From Cytobacillus kochii (lineage in GTDB: Bacteria > Bacillota > Bacilli > Bacillales > Cytobacillaceae), in the NCBI RefSeq assembly GCF_020171845.1, contig NZ_JAIVAM010000004.1:124001-188000 (forward strand): 64,000 bases of DNA. The letters are read 5' to 3'. Positions within the stretch are counted from its first letter, which is position 1, and the number at the start of each line of letters is the position of its first letter. Under the pieces are notes generated by a model, which did not search any database, was not told the origin of the DNA, and saw only the letters and a program-made list of their open reading frames with translations. This document shows, one piece after another, positions 28,229 to 37,324 of this stretch. The position numbers were made by a program, and so were the translations under genes.

Positions 28229-29140
28229 ATGAAGCCTAAACCGATTTATGTGGAGGTTGATATCAATCGTGAGCTAGATGACGTTTGGACATACACACAA
28301 GAACCTACTAAGCATGTGGAATGGGATATCAGGTTCTCAAACATTCACTATGAAGAAATATTGGATGATGATGTACAAACTTTTACATATAAGCGGAATA
28401 TCCCACCATTTTTAGAAATAATAGGGTGGGGGAAAACAAGAGGTAGCGTAGATAGGGATGGAAAAAAGACTTCATCGCTTCATTTCGGTACCGATTATTC
28501 GCTTTCGCCAATAAGGGAAGGTAGAGGATACTGGAAATATGAAACTAAAGGAGAAAATAAGACATTATTTATTACCCAATATGACTATGATGTCCCATTA
28601 GGTAGGTTAGGTATGTTGCTAGATAACTATTTTTTCCGACCTTTATTAGGATGGTCAACGGCGCTTAGTTTCGATGTATTGCGAAGATGGTTAGAAAAAG
28701 GGGAAAGTCCTCAGACGCAATATCGAAATTTTATCATTCACTGGATAGTTACTTTTCTATTTGCTTTTATATGGATCTATCACGGTTTAGTTCCTAAATT
28801 GATTACACAACATCCTTTAGAGGTGCAAATGATTACGGATGTATTGCCAGTCTCATATGCGCATGCGAAAATATTGACGGTAATAGCTGGTGTAGGTGAG
28901 ATTGCCTTTGGCTTAAGTTTTTTATTCATTCAGCGAAAAGATAAGCTGTTTATAATAGCCCTCTTGCTTTTATTTGCTTTAGGCATAGCGGCAATTGTCG
29001 GAATTCCATCTTTAATGACTGTCCCCTTTAATCCTTTTACGTTTAACACTAGTTTAATTATACTTGCCCTGATTGGGTGGTTAAGTTCGGCTCATCTACC
29101 GTCTGCTAAAAATTGTAGGAGAGTGAAAAAGCGCAAATGA
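28229..29140 (+). CDS. yndG: YndG-like protein: SRPBCC-type domain fused to DoxX-like membrane domain
   Basis: I choose ATG 28229 because GGGAGGTGG sits just upstream, within a longer in-frame extension. The 303-residue product has an N-terminal soluble domain of SRPBCC/polyketide-cyclase look (VEVDINRELDDVWTYTQEPTKHVEWDIRF) and, after about residue 165, four membrane helices of DoxX-like type. Order and sizes of this gene and the two that follow match the yndG-yndH-yndJ operon of Bacillus subtilis. Function is unknown. The stop overlaps the next start (ATGA). Confidence 0.75.
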   Translation: MKPKPIYVEVDINRELDDVWTYTQEPTKHVEWDIRFSNIHYEEILDDDVQTFTYKRNIPPFLEIIGWGKTRGSVDRDGKKTSSLHFGTDYSLSPIREGRGYWKYETKGENKTLFITQYDYDVPLGRLGMLLDNYFFRPLLGWSTALSFDVLRRWLEKGESPQTQYRNFIIHWIVTFLFAFIWIYHGLVPKLITQHPLEVQMITDVLPVSYAHAKILTVIAGVGEIAFGLSFLFIQRKDKLFIIALLLLFALGIAAIVGIPSLMTVPFNPFTFNTSLIILALIGWLSSAHLPSAKNCRRVKKRK

Positions 29141-29727
29141 CTATGTATGAGCAAGTATTAGGTGAACATTTTGAAAAATTACATAAGAGAATGCAGCAAA
29201 GATACCGTTTCAATGAGGCAACTTTTATAGGAAAAGGGAAAATGGACATGATTGAAAATAAATGGTGGCTACGCCCTTTTTTATATTTAGCGACAAAAAG
29301 ACGCTTAATGTTCCCTGAACATGGTAAAAATATTCCGTTTGAAGTGAAAAATACGTTGAATGTAGAAAAAAACGAGGTGTATTGGGAGCGGAAGTTTTTC
29401 ATTGGTGGGAAAGTACGTTTTTTTGATGCAAACATGAGGTGGAATGAACAGACGAGAGAAGTGGATGATTTTTTAGGATATCCGTCCCCTTTATATTCAT
29501 CACTGTGTTTTCAAGTACAACCTTGTGGTGGTCTAAAGATTGTGTCGGGTCGGCAAAAGTTGCTTATTGGTAAACACGAGGTAGAGATTCCCTCTTTCTT
29601 TCAAGTAAAAGCAGAGGTGTATGAACAATTTGATGAGAAGATTGGCCGGTTTCGAATTAAAGTAAAAGTAATGAATCGGCTTATAGGTACATTGTTCACA
29701 TATGAAGGGACTTTTATTGATGAATAG
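29137..29727 (+). CDS. yndH: YndH-like DUF4166-family protein
   Basis: This 196-residue soluble protein fits the DUF4166 family found beside DoxX-like proteins. It starts at ATG 29137 overlapping the previous stop and overlaps the next gene by 8 bases. Recognisable features are the RYRFNEATFIGKGKMD segment and the C-terminal FRIKVKVMNRLIGTLFTYEG segment. No catalytic motif is evident. The tight coupling suggests that the three operon products act together at the membrane. Confidence 0.72.
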   Translation: MTMYEQVLGEHFEKLHKRMQQRYRFNEATFIGKGKMDMIENKWWLRPFLYLATKRRLMFPEHGKNIPFEVKNTLNVEKNEVYWERKFFIGGKVRFFDANMRWNEQTREVDDFLGYPSPLYSSLCFQVQPCGGLKIVSGRQKLLIGKHEVEIPSFFQVKAEVYEQFDEKIGRFRIKVKVMNRLIGTLFTYEGTFIDE

Positions 29728-31327
29728 ACAGAAAAAAACATTACTTATCCTATACATCATTTTATTTATTATCACACTTATCGTATCAATCGATAGTGGC
29801 TATTTTTTACTTTTGACCGTAGCACAAATGATTTATGTTCCGACAATGATCTTGCTTATTGTTGAGAAAGGGGATTGGATAGACAGATACGGATGGCTAT
29901 TCATTACAATTGGTGTCCTTTCGATTTTTATACTAACGGTTTTCACTTCAGGTGTGACCAATTGGTTTTTCTCTACAATTTATCTGTTCTATACGGTTTT
30001 CATATGTTTTTATGGGGTATGGCGCTTTCTAAATCGAGGTTTCACTCTTTTTGAAGAATTTTTGATTGATGTTGGCTTGATTTATTTTGCAATTGGAGGA
30101 TTATGGACATTTGCTCATTATAATGGAATTGATACTGGTTTTTCTCCAATGATTACTTGGTTAACGAGTATCCATTTTCATTATGCTTCTTTTTTATTAC
30201 CGGTTTTTGCTGGTTTTTTAGGACGCGTACTAAAAGGGAAGCGAAGGGGTTTTTATTACTGTAGCACAGCCGTCCTTATTGCACCGCTTCTTCTTGCAAT
30301 TGGCATTGCTGTTTCTTATTGGTTAGAAGTAGTATCCGTCGTTCTTTATATATATGGAATCTATGGACTGATTTATTATGCATTAAGAGCACGAATTCAT
30401 AGATTGTTTTACAAATCCTTAGCTGTGATTTCATTTGCTTCCTTAGGTGTAACCATTTTATTTTCTGTTGCCTATATCATAAGTCGATTTGGTGGAAATG
30501 AAGGGATTACTATTCCTTTTATGCTTCAATTTCATGGTATAACGAATAGTGTCTTTTTTGCTTTATGTGGTTGCTTAGCTTGGTTTTTTATCCGACCCCA
30601 AAGTCGTTTTGTTAAGCATAATATCCCATTGAGTCATGTGAGAGGTGGCATGATGGTTGGTGAAGAAGTTTTAACTAAAGTGAAAGACAATAGAAAAGTA
30701 GAGGGACTTGTTGAAGAACTACAAAGTTATTCATCCCGTTCGATTCCAAAACCATACCGAGATTTTTATGAACATACGGGCGAGTTTCGCTTGTATGCAA
30801 CTGTACATTGGGCTAAATGGTTTAAACCATTTGCTTTCTGTTATTACCAAGTGAGCCGCTTCGTTAAACAAATCCATTTACCCCTCCATAGCAATAAAAT
30901 AGAAATGAACGGTGAGTTGGTATCGGTCTCATCTAAAGTCGATGGGCGAACAAATCCCCGAGCGTGGGTGAGAAAAATAAACAATGACGTTTGCTTTATT
31001 GCTTTATATGCAGCACATGAACATTTAGGGAAAAAATATATGAATATAAGTCTACCCCTTCCTTTCTCTGCTATGACCGGTATTCTTTCACTGAAGATGG
31101 ATAAAGAGAACTTAGTATTAACTAGTTTTCAAGAAAATGAGCAGTCGCATGAAGGGATATATTTTCAATGGAGAAATCACTTCTTCCGTTTGCCATTAAA
31201 TGAAAAATTTACGATGTTTGTTTCAAAAGATGGCAAGTTAATGGCGAATCATCATATGTGGATATTCGGAATCTCTTTTCTATTTATCTCCTATGAGATT
31301 GAAAATAGGCAGGAAAAAAATACTTAG
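29720..31327 (+). CDS. yndJ: YndJ-like multi-helix membrane protein
   Basis: With ATG 29720 (AAGGGA upstream) the protein has 535 residues. About nine to ten membrane helices fill the first 300 residues. A soluble C-terminal domain follows, with YEHTGEFRLYATVHWAKWFKPFAF and a KYMNISLPLPFSAMTGILSL segment. Size and neighbours match Bacillus YndJ (about 547). Function is unknown; it is the last gene of the operon. Confidence 0.75.
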   Translation: MNRQKKTLLILYIILFIITLIVSIDSGYFLLLTVAQMIYVPTMILLIVEKGDWIDRYGWLFITIGVLSIFILTVFTSGVTNWFFSTIYLFYTVFICFYGVWRFLNRGFTLFEEFLIDVGLIYFAIGGLWTFAHYNGIDTGFSPMITWLTSIHFHYASFLLPVFAGFLGRVLKGKRRGFYYCSTAVLIAPLLLAIGIAVSYWLEVVSVVLYIYGIYGLIYYALRARIHRLFYKSLAVISFASLGVTILFSVAYIISRFGGNEGITIPFMLQFHGITNSVFFALCGCLAWFFIRPQSRFVKHNIPLSHVRGGMMVGEEVLTKVKDNRKVEGLVEELQSYSSRSIPKPYRDFYEHTGEFRLYATVHWAKWFKPFAFCYYQVSRFVKQIHLPLHSNKIEMNGELVSVSSKVDGRTNPRAWVRKINNDVCFIALYAAHEHLGKKYMNISLPLPFSAMTGILSLKMDKENLVLTSFQENEQSHEGIYFQWRNHFFRLPLNEKFTMFVSKDGKLMANHHMWIFGISFLFISYEIENRQEKNT

Positions 31328-31379
31328 AGTAGAACTATATTAGCATGATCAAATGATAGGTTGCTAAGGAGTGCCTTAA

Positions 31380-31946
31380 ATGGGAAAGATGTTAATAAAA
31401 GGATTTCGTATGTTAGATGGGAAGAAATTTTATATACGACATGCTGAAAGCTCGGATGCCAATGAGTTGCTACTGTTTACTAAGGATGTCATAGAGCAAT
31501 CTCCTTATTTATTGATTGAGCCCAATGAATATCAGATTTCCTTCAAACAGCAACAGCAAAAAGTTCAGCAAATACTTGAAGGTCCAAGTAAGTTATTGTT
31601 AATTGCTGTTTTTGGAGAGGAGATTATTGGCAGGTTAGATTTTAGTGTAGCCAGTCGAAAGAAAATTGCGCATACAGGAACTTTCGGGATGAGTGTGAGT
31701 CACTCTTTTCGTGGAAAAGGGGTAGGAAAAGCGTTACTTTCAAGTTTACTTTTATGGGGTAGACAACATCCAAAAATAGAAAAAATAGAGTTAGAAGTGC
31801 TGGCTGAAAATAAAGCTGCTATCCACTTGTATGAGAGTGCGGGTTTTGCAGTCGAAGGTGTTAAAAGGCAGGCAGTGAAAAATCGTTATAATGAGTATGA
31901 TGATCTCATCTTAATGAGTTATTTTTTCGATAATAGCAGAATGTAA
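31380..31946 (+). CDS. GNAT-family N-acetyltransferase
   Basis: This 188-residue protein shows the GNAT fold: the acetyl-CoA-binding motif A reads SHSFRGKGVGKALLSSLL, followed by KIELEVLAENKAAIHLYESAGF, as in RimI/YkkB-like enzymes. AGGAG lies 9 bases before ATG 31380. It stands alone and ends at a bidirectional terminator. The acceptor substrate is unknown. Confidence 0.88.
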   Translation: MGKMLIKGFRMLDGKKFYIRHAESSDANELLLFTKDVIEQSPYLLIEPNEYQISFKQQQQKVQQILEGPSKLLLIAVFGEEIIGRLDFSVASRKKIAHTGTFGMSVSHSFRGKGVGKALLSSLLLWGRQHPKIEKIELEVLAENKAAIHLYESAGFAVEGVKRQAVKNRYNEYDDLILMSYFFDNSRM

Positions 31947-31951
31947 AGAAG

Positions 31952-31985
31952 AAAAAAGGTGATGAAGGGAATCATCACCTTTTTT
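31952..31985. terminator. Bidirectional terminator between the GNAT gene and csbD
   Basis: AAAAAAGGTGATg and ATCATCACCTTTTTT form a stem of about 12 bp with a 6-8 base loop; A- and T-runs flank it, so it works for both convergent genes. Confidence 0.82.
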
Positions 31986-31986
31986 C

Positions 31987-32172
31987 TTACTTTTGTTTGT
32001 TAAAAGCTTCCTTCACATCGCCGAACTTTTCTTTAACTGTTCCTTTCACTTGATCCATCTTACCTTCAGATTTTTTTGATGTATTATTTGTACTATCACC
32101 ATATTCTTCTTTCATTTTTCCTTTTACTTTATCTTTAAGACCATCCATTTGCTCTTTATTCATTTGTACCAC
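31987..32172 (-). CDS. csbD: CsbD-family stress protein
   Basis: This 61-residue, highly charged and hydrophilic protein contains the CsbD pattern twice: KDKVKGKMKEEYGDSTNN and MDQVKGTVKEKFGDVKEAFNKQ. CsbD is a general-stress protein of unknown mechanism under sigma-B in Bacillus. The start follows AAAGGAGTGG, and a sigma-B-like promoter lies upstream (separate entry). Confidence 0.9.
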   Translation of the reverse strand: MVQMNKEQMDGLKDKVKGKMKEEYGDSTNNTSKKSEGKMDQVKGTVKEKFGDVKEAFNKQK

Positions 32173-32195
32173 TCCTTTTGAAGTTTGTTACATTT

Positions 32196-32220
32196 ATTCC
32201 CTTTATCAAAAAACTGAAAC
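32196..32220 (-). promoter_or_regulatory. Sigma-B-type promoter of csbD
   Basis: On the minus strand GTTTCA (32220-32215), a 13-base spacer and GGGAAT (32201-32196) match the sigma-B pattern GTTTAA-N12-15-GGGWAW with one change. It ends 24 bases before the csbD start. Confidence 0.65.
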
Positions 32221-32302
32221 CTTTTTCTTCGATTATTCGTTTATGAAACTGATAAACTATTGAAAAGAGACAACTTTGTGTGGGGGAAAAGAAAAGGTGA
32301 AG

Positions 32303-32848
32303 ATGGTGAAAGTTTTTAGGGCGTTTGTATTTGTGCTCATATTAATTATTATTCTATTGTTATTTATCCAATATTTATTCGGTTCATTATTTAAGTATAA
32401 AGATGTACCCTTACCAGTTGAGGTTCATCCCGAAGTAAGAGCTAAGACAGAACAGCTAATCACATCATTAGAAGACAAAGGAATCAATATATTGATTACA
32501 GATGATTATCGCAGTTTACATGACCAAGATGAGCTGTATGCAAAAGGGCGAACTGAAGAAGGAAAGATTGTCACACATGCTAAAGGTGGAGAATCGTATC
32601 ATAATTATGGGTTAGCTGTTGATTTTGCACTAGTCACAAAAGGTGGAGAAGTAGTATGGGATATGACATATGATGGGAATGGAAATGGCCAAGCTGACTG
32701 GGATGAAGTAGTTGCAGAAGCGAAAAAATTAGGTTTTGAATGGGGTGGGGATTGGCAGCATTTTAAAGATTACCCGCATCTACAATATGACTTCGGTTTA
32801 TCGATTAATGAATTACAAAGGGGGAAAAGACCACCAGAAGAAGAATAA
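32303..32848 (+). CDS. M15-family peptidase (CwlK/VanY-like peptidoglycan endopeptidase)
   Basis: I choose ATG 32303, preceded by AAAAGGTG; starts upstream at 32276 lack spacing for a ribosome site. The 181-residue product has one N-terminal membrane helix and then an extracytoplasmic LAS-type metallopeptidase domain: zinc ligands in SYHNYGLAVDFAL (His and Asp) and a second His in HFKDYPHLQ. It resembles CwlK, an L-Ala-D-Glu endopeptidase, more than VanY carboxypeptidases. It probably acts on cell-wall peptides at the membrane surface. The PHP-domain gene follows closely. Confidence 0.87.
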   Translation: MVKVFRAFVFVLILIIILLLFIQYLFGSLFKYKDVPLPVEVHPEVRAKTEQLITSLEDKGINILITDDYRSLHDQDELYAKGRTEEGKIVTHAKGGESYHNYGLAVDFALVTKGGEVVWDMTYDGNGNGQADWDEVVAEAKKLGFEWGGDWQHFKDYPHLQYDFGLSINELQRGKRPPEEE

Positions 32849-32872
32849 ATATCGTTAAGGGAGGGATTGAGT

Positions 32873-33670
32873 GTGGTGGATATTGCTGCTGTAACAAAAG
32901 AGGAAGGCTTTGATCTGCATTTGCATACGACTGCTTCAGATGGTGAACTAACACCTCTTGAGTTAATGCAATATGCTGTTGAAAAAAGATTAAAGACTAT
33001 CAGTATTACAGATCACGATACGATTAATGGTGTGGAAGAGGCATATAGCATCTCCCACAATCTCCCTATTCAACTCATTAGAGGGATTGAGCTATCATCA
33101 ACATATAAAGACAGAAGAATTGATATTTTAGGTTACGATATTCACCCAACTAATCACCTTAAAAAAAAACTTGCATTTATTTATGAAAATCGGTTAGATC
33201 GTGCCAACAAGATGGTAAAACTGTTAAACTCTTATGGCGTGCATATTAATATGAGAGATATTAGAAAACAGATGGTAGGAGAGCTAATTTGTCGTCCCCA
33301 TATTGCCATGGCTATAGTTGAAAAGGGCTATGCATCGTGCAAGAATGATGCTTTTCTGCGATACCTCGGTGATGATAGCCCAACACAAGTTCCACTCGAT
33401 ACGATGTCTGTGGAAGAGGCGATTGCCACTATTCATGAGGCTGGTGGACATGCTGTGCTAGCTCATCCGCGTCTCATAAAAGATGATCAATTAGTGTTAG
33501 AATTACTGCGTTTAGGTCTCGATGGTATTGAAGTTTGGCATCGCAGGCATACGAGTAAAGATGTGAAAAAATACAAAAGAATGGCAAAAAAATATGAGAT
33601 TCTGCAAACAGGCGGATCAGATTTTCATACATATGCCCATTATCTGGGTGAATTTGGTTATAAACGATAA
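32873..33670 (+). CDS. PHP-domain phosphoesterase (YciV-type)
   Basis: GTG 32873 is eight bases after AAGGGAGG and gives a 265-residue protein; GTG 32876 is also possible. PHP motifs are clear: DLHLHTTASDGELTP, ITDHDTINGVEEA, RGIELS, the HAVLAHPR segment and GGSDFHTYAHYLG at the C-terminus. Members such as E. coli RnaM/YciV hydrolyse nucleoside 3',5'-bisphosphates or short 5' RNA ends. The reaction here is inferred from family only. Confidence 0.88.
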   Translation: MVDIAAVTKEEGFDLHLHTTASDGELTPLELMQYAVEKRLKTISITDHDTINGVEEAYSISHNLPIQLIRGIELSSTYKDRRIDILGYDIHPTNHLKKKLAFIYENRLDRANKMVKLLNSYGVHINMRDIRKQMVGELICRPHIAMAIVEKGYASCKNDAFLRYLGDDSPTQVPLDTMSVEEAIATIHEAGGHAVLAHPRLIKDDQLVLELLRLGLDGIEVWHRRHTSKDVKKYKRMAKKYEILQTGGSDFHTYAHYLGEFGYKR

Positions 33671-33690
33671 TAGAATTATGGAGGTTTGTC

Positions 33691-33987
33691 ATGCCTATTT
33701 GTCAACATTGTCATCACAAATGGAGTTGGATGCAAACATTTAAAAGACTATTTACTATTAGAAGGACAATAAAGTGTATGTATTGCGGTGAAAATCAATA
33801 TCAAAGTGTAAGGTCAAGAAAAGTTACTTTCTTTCTACCGCTCGTTACCTCATTTATGATCGCTTTTATTTATCTTTTTAATCCTTCGCAAACCATTGTA
33901 TATCTATTCAGTGGCTTCATATTTATCCTTATTTGTCTTGTCATGCCTTTTTTTATCCGTTTCATTAAGGATGATGATGTAATGTAG
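33691..33987 (+). CDS. Small zinc-ribbon membrane protein (TIGR04104-like)
   Basis: This 98-residue protein has two CxxC pairs (MPICQHCHHKW and IKCMYCGEN) forming a zinc ribbon, then two membrane helices and a charged tail. Size and layout fit the TIGR04104 family found in Bacillaceae, function unknown. GGAGG lies 7 bases before ATG 33691. It ends at a strong terminator. Confidence 0.7.
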   Translation: MPICQHCHHKWSWMQTFKRLFTIRRTIKCMYCGENQYQSVRSRKVTFFLPLVTSFMIAFIYLFNPSQTIVYLFSGFIFILICLVMPFFIRFIKDDDVM

Positions 33988-34016
33988 TGAACTAATGAAG
34001 AACTAAATTTTTGCTT

Positions 34017-34059
34017 GCTATGATGATATGGTAAATACCATTTCATCATAGCTTTTTTT
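34017..34059 (+). terminator. Strong rho-independent terminator
   Basis: GCTATGATGA/TCATCATAGC forms a stem extended inside by ATGGTA/TACCAT around an AA tip, followed by T7. Confidence 0.85.
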
Positions 34060-34215
34060 CATTATGTATACTCCACTGGCTTCTCCCCCTTAGGTATATG
34101 TTTCAATTTTATCTTTCAAAGACTTGCCTATAGCAAAGTCGAGATACAAGCATAAATTAATATTAGATAAAAAAAGTGCTATGGTCTAGTAATAGAAAGG
34201 AAAGGGAGTGAAGGG

Positions 34216-35307
34216 ATGAAGATCATGACAATTTTGGGGACAAGGCCAGAAATTATTCGCTTAAGTTTAATCATAAAAAAACTCGATCAATTAATTGATG
34301 AACATCTTATTGTACACACTGGTCAGAATTTTACAAACGAATTAAGCGATATCTTTTTTAAAGAACTAGGCTTAAGACAACCTGATTATATATTAGCATC
34401 AAAACAACAATCACTAGGAAAACAATTAGCAAAAATGTATAGCGAGCTAGAAGGCATATTACAAGATGAGGCACCAGATAAAATTCTCGTATTAGGAGAC
34501 ACCAATAGTGGACTCAGTGCTATTTTAGCTGAGCGCATGGGTATTCCAGTATACCATATGGAAGCGGGGAATCGTTGTTATGATTTAGAAGTGCCTGAAG
34601 AGAAAAACCGCCGTGTAATTGATGCGATTTCAACAGTTAATCTTCCTTATACACCAGGAAGTAAAGAAAATTTATTAAGAGAGGGGATAGCCCCACAAAG
34701 TATTTATACTTCAGGCAATCCGATTAATGAAGTCATCCAACACTATTCGCCACAAATTAATCAAAGTAATATCTTAACCTCATTATCACTACAAAAAGGA
34801 AATTATTTGTTACTTACTGCACATAGAGCTGAAAATGTCGACCATCAAGAAAGGCTGCTTGAGATCTTAAATGGTGTTAATCAAGTAGCTGATCATTTTA
34901 ATAAACGTGTCATTTGCAGTATTCATCCCCGCACAAAATCCAAAATCGATCACCTTACCGATTTCGTTCTACATCCATTAGTCGAATTCCATCAGCCATT
35001 TGGTTTTTTTGATTTTGTACAACTTGAGAAAAATGCTTTCTGTGTATTAACGGATAGTGGAACAGTCCAAGAGGAGTGCTGTTTATTCTATATTCCAACT
35101 GTTACGATCCGCCATACAACAGAAAGACCTGAAACATTAGCCTGTGGAAGTAATATGATTTCTGGTATTGATGCAAAAAGAATACTTTTCTGTGCAAAAA
35201 TAATGACGAGTCAGCCGACAAGTTGGAAATTGCCTGAAGGCTACGAAGCAGAGGATGTTTCAGATAAAGTAATCAAACTACTATTAGGGGGACTGACAGT
35301 TGTTTAA
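34216..35307 (+). CDS. UDP-N-acetylhexosamine 2-epimerase (non-hydrolysing, WecB/QnlB/WbvD-like)
   Basis: This 363-residue protein has the family motifs GTRPEIIRLS at the N-terminus, HMEAGNRCYD-type sequence near residue 115, and the C-terminal TDSGTVQEEC and TIRHTTERPE segments. It inverts C2 of a UDP-HexNAc. With the next two genes it makes a three-step route known as WbvB-WbvR-WbvD (or FnlA-QnlA-QnlB) that yields UDP-L-RhaNAc and then UDP-L-QuiNAc. In that route this enzyme acts last. The next gene overlaps its end by 8 bases. Confidence 0.87.
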   Translation: MKIMTILGTRPEIIRLSLIIKKLDQLIDEHLIVHTGQNFTNELSDIFFKELGLRQPDYILASKQQSLGKQLAKMYSELEGILQDEAPDKILVLGDTNSGLSAILAERMGIPVYHMEAGNRCYDLEVPEEKNRRVIDAISTVNLPYTPGSKENLLREGIAPQSIYTSGNPINEVIQHYSPQINQSNILTSLSLQKGNYLLLTAHRAENVDHQERLLEILNGVNQVADHFNKRVICSIHPRTKSKIDHLTDFVLHPLVEFHQPFGFFDFVQLEKNAFCVLTDSGTVQEECCLFYIPTVTIRHTTERPETLACGSNMISGIDAKRILFCAKIMTSQPTSWKLPEGYEAEDVSDKVIKLLLGGLTVV

Positions 35308-36286
35308 AGATAAAATCATCTTAGTAACCGGCGGTACAGGGTCTTGGGGCTATGAACTCGTCGAACAATTACTTTTCTTTCAACCGAAAGAGATAAGAAT
35401 ACTATCTAGAAATGAGTCAAATCAATTTTCAATGAAGGAAGCATTCGATCATCATCCTTCATTACACTTTTTAATTGGAGATATAAAAGAAAAGGATGCC
35501 ATGATTGAAGCAACACAAGGAGTACATTATGTTTTTCACCTTGCGGCACTTAAGCATGTTCCTGTATGTGAAGACCAGCCGATTGAGGCATTAAAATCCA
35601 ATGTGATTGGAACACAAAATGTCATAGATGCAGCGATTATTAATAAAGTGGAAAGAGTTGTATATATATCCACAGATAAAGCTTCTAACCCGTCGAACTT
35701 CTACGGTTTATCTAAAGCGATGGGGGAGAAATTGATTATCCATGCCAATACTTTAAACTCGGCCACAAAGTTTGTTTGTATAAGAGGAGGAAACGTACTT
35801 GGTACAAATGGAAGTGTCATTCATGTGTTTAAGAGACAAATACAAGAAAAGGGAAAGGTAGGCATCACCGATCCAAGAATGACAAGATTTTTCTTAACAG
35901 TAGAGGAAGCGATCAAATTGGTATTTAAAGCAACTTTTGAAAGTATCGGTGGCGAAACATTTGTAATGAAAATGCCAGCATGTAAAATTACTGACCTCGC
36001 TGACTTATTAATTGAAGCATCAGGAAAACCGAATATTGGAACAGAAATTCTTGGAGTAAGACCAGGAGAAAAAATCCATGAACTTTTACTATCAGATTAT
36101 GAAAGTACAATGACCGTCACTTATGATGATGAATACTATGTTATCCTACCCTCTATCCATATCGATGGTTTGAAGGCTTATTATAAAGATTATCAACCAA
36201 TTAATCTAGAAGAATATAATTCTGGTCAATCGTTAATGGATAAAGAGGAGCTGAGAAAGATGTTGAAGAAGGGCGGGTTTATTTAA
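35300..36286 (+). CDS. UDP-GlcNAc 4,6-dehydratase/5-epimerase family SDR (CapE/FnlA/WbvB-like)
   Basis: This 328-residue extended SDR has the nucleotide motif VTGGTGSWGYELVEQLL and the diagnostic YISTDKASNPSNFYGLSK segment (STDKA type used by CapD/CapE/WbjB enzymes), then NVLGTNGSVI, and a C-terminal VRPGEKIHELL. The start is TTG 35300 within the end of the upstream gene. It would convert UDP-GlcNAc to a 4-keto-6-deoxy-L-sugar nucleotide. Whether it also epimerises C5 (CapE) or not (PglF) cannot be settled by eye; the partner genes favour the L-series. Confidence 0.86.
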   Translation: MFKDKIILVTGGTGSWGYELVEQLLFFQPKEIRILSRNESNQFSMKEAFDHHPSLHFLIGDIKEKDAMIEATQGVHYVFHLAALKHVPVCEDQPIEALKSNVIGTQNVIDAAIINKVERVVYISTDKASNPSNFYGLSKAMGEKLIIHANTLNSATKFVCIRGGNVLGTNGSVIHVFKRQIQEKGKVGITDPRMTRFFLTVEEAIKLVFKATFESIGGETFVMKMPACKITDLADLLIEASGKPNIGTEILGVRPGEKIHELLLSDYESTMTVTYDDEYYVILPSIHIDGLKAYYKDYQPINLEEYNSGQSLMDKEELRKMLKKGGFI

Positions 36287-36287
36287 A

Positions 36288-37130
36288 ATGAAATTATTAA
36301 TTTTGGGAGGGAAGGGCATGGCAGGTCACATGCTTGCCTCCTATTTTCATGCTTATTCCACCTTTGACGTCTACACAACTTCAAGAGAACATTCAGAAAG
36401 TGATCATCAACTATATTTAGATGTGACCCGTACAACTGATGTCGAAGAGGTTATAGATAAGGTACAACCGGATATCGTTATAAATTGTGTTGGTATCTTA
36501 AACGAGCATGCAAGTGCTAATACAAAGCTTGCCTTTCAAGTGAATAGTCTGCTGCCACAAGCGTTGGCAAGTATTATGGAAAAAAGGGGCGGTCGTCTCA
36601 TCCATATTAGTACTGACTGTGTGTTTTTAGGCGATAAGGGTGGCTATACTGAAGAAGACATAACAGATGGTACATCTATTTATGCGCAATCGAAGCAATT
36701 AGGTGAAGTATCTTCACCTCCCCATTTAACTGTAAGAACATCAATTATAGGTCCGGAGTTAAAGAAGGATGGTATCGGCTTATTCTTATGGTTTATGGAA
36801 CAAACAGGTACCATAAAAGGTTTCAGTAATGTGTATTGGAATGGCGTAACGACTTTCGAATTAGCGAAAGCGATTCATCAAATGATCAAGGAGGATATAC
36901 AGGGACTGTATCATCTGGGTATGCATCAAGCTGTTTCTAAATATGAGCTCTTATCTTTAATAAAAGAAGTATTTCACAAAGAAGATGTATCGATCATCTC
37001 TGATGATGTAGTAAAGTTAGATCGAACAGTGCAAACGGTAAGGAAAGATTTTTCTTATCCACTACCATCATATAAAGAAATGCTCATTGAGCTTAAAGAA
37101 GAGATGGAAAGAATGAAGGAAAGAGAATAA
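36288..37130 (+). CDS. RmlD-like NAD(P)-dependent sugar-nucleotide 4-reductase (QnlA/WbvR-like)
   Basis: This 280-residue SDR starts MKLLILGGKGMAGHMLASYF (glycine-rich nucleotide site) and has the RmlD pattern: VNSLLPQALA, ISTDCVFLGDKGGYTEED, YAQSKQLGE with catalytic Tyr-x3-Lys, and VRTSIIG. It is short and lacks the C-terminal cupin of CapF/FnlB reductases, so the product should be the L-RhaNAc/L-QuiNAc series rather than L-FucNAc. It starts one base after the preceding stop. It is the last gene of the three-gene unit. Confidence 0.86.
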   Translation: MKLLILGGKGMAGHMLASYFHAYSTFDVYTTSREHSESDHQLYLDVTRTTDVEEVIDKVQPDIVINCVGILNEHASANTKLAFQVNSLLPQALASIMEKRGGRLIHISTDCVFLGDKGGYTEEDITDGTSIYAQSKQLGEVSSPPHLTVRTSIIGPELKKDGIGLFLWFMEQTGTIKGFSNVYWNGVTTFELAKAIHQMIKEDIQGLYHLGMHQAVSKYELLSLIKEVFHKEDVSIISDDVVKLDRTVQTVRKDFSYPLPSYKEMLIELKEEMERMKERE

Positions 37131-37151
37131 TTGTCATCAGCTATAAGGAAA

Positions 37152-37202
37152 AACTGCACCTCTAATGGTTAGACACATGACCTAACAATTGGAGGTGCAG
37201 TT
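37152..37202. terminator. Long-stem terminator between convergent glycosylation units
   Basis: AACTGCACCTC/GAGGTGCAGTT is extended by a near-matching inner stem ending in GTTAG/CTAAC around a 9-base loop. On the minus strand it is followed by TTTTTCC, so it mainly stops the leftward glycosyltransferase unit; on the plus strand it lacks a clean T-run. Confidence 0.7.
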
Positions 37203-37324
37203 CATCCTTAAATTATGCGGAGGGTTCGTTTGTATGTTTGCCATCTTATTATTTAAAACTTATTCGATTATTCGCATTTAGATTTTTAGCGAATCAAACC
37301 GGATTGATCGTTTTTTTGATTCAA

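Noticed and set aside
34151-34159. CATAAATTA as a sigma-K -10 before the 2-epimerase gene
   Set aside because: No AC at the required distance upstream and the motif is frequent by chance in AT-rich spacers.
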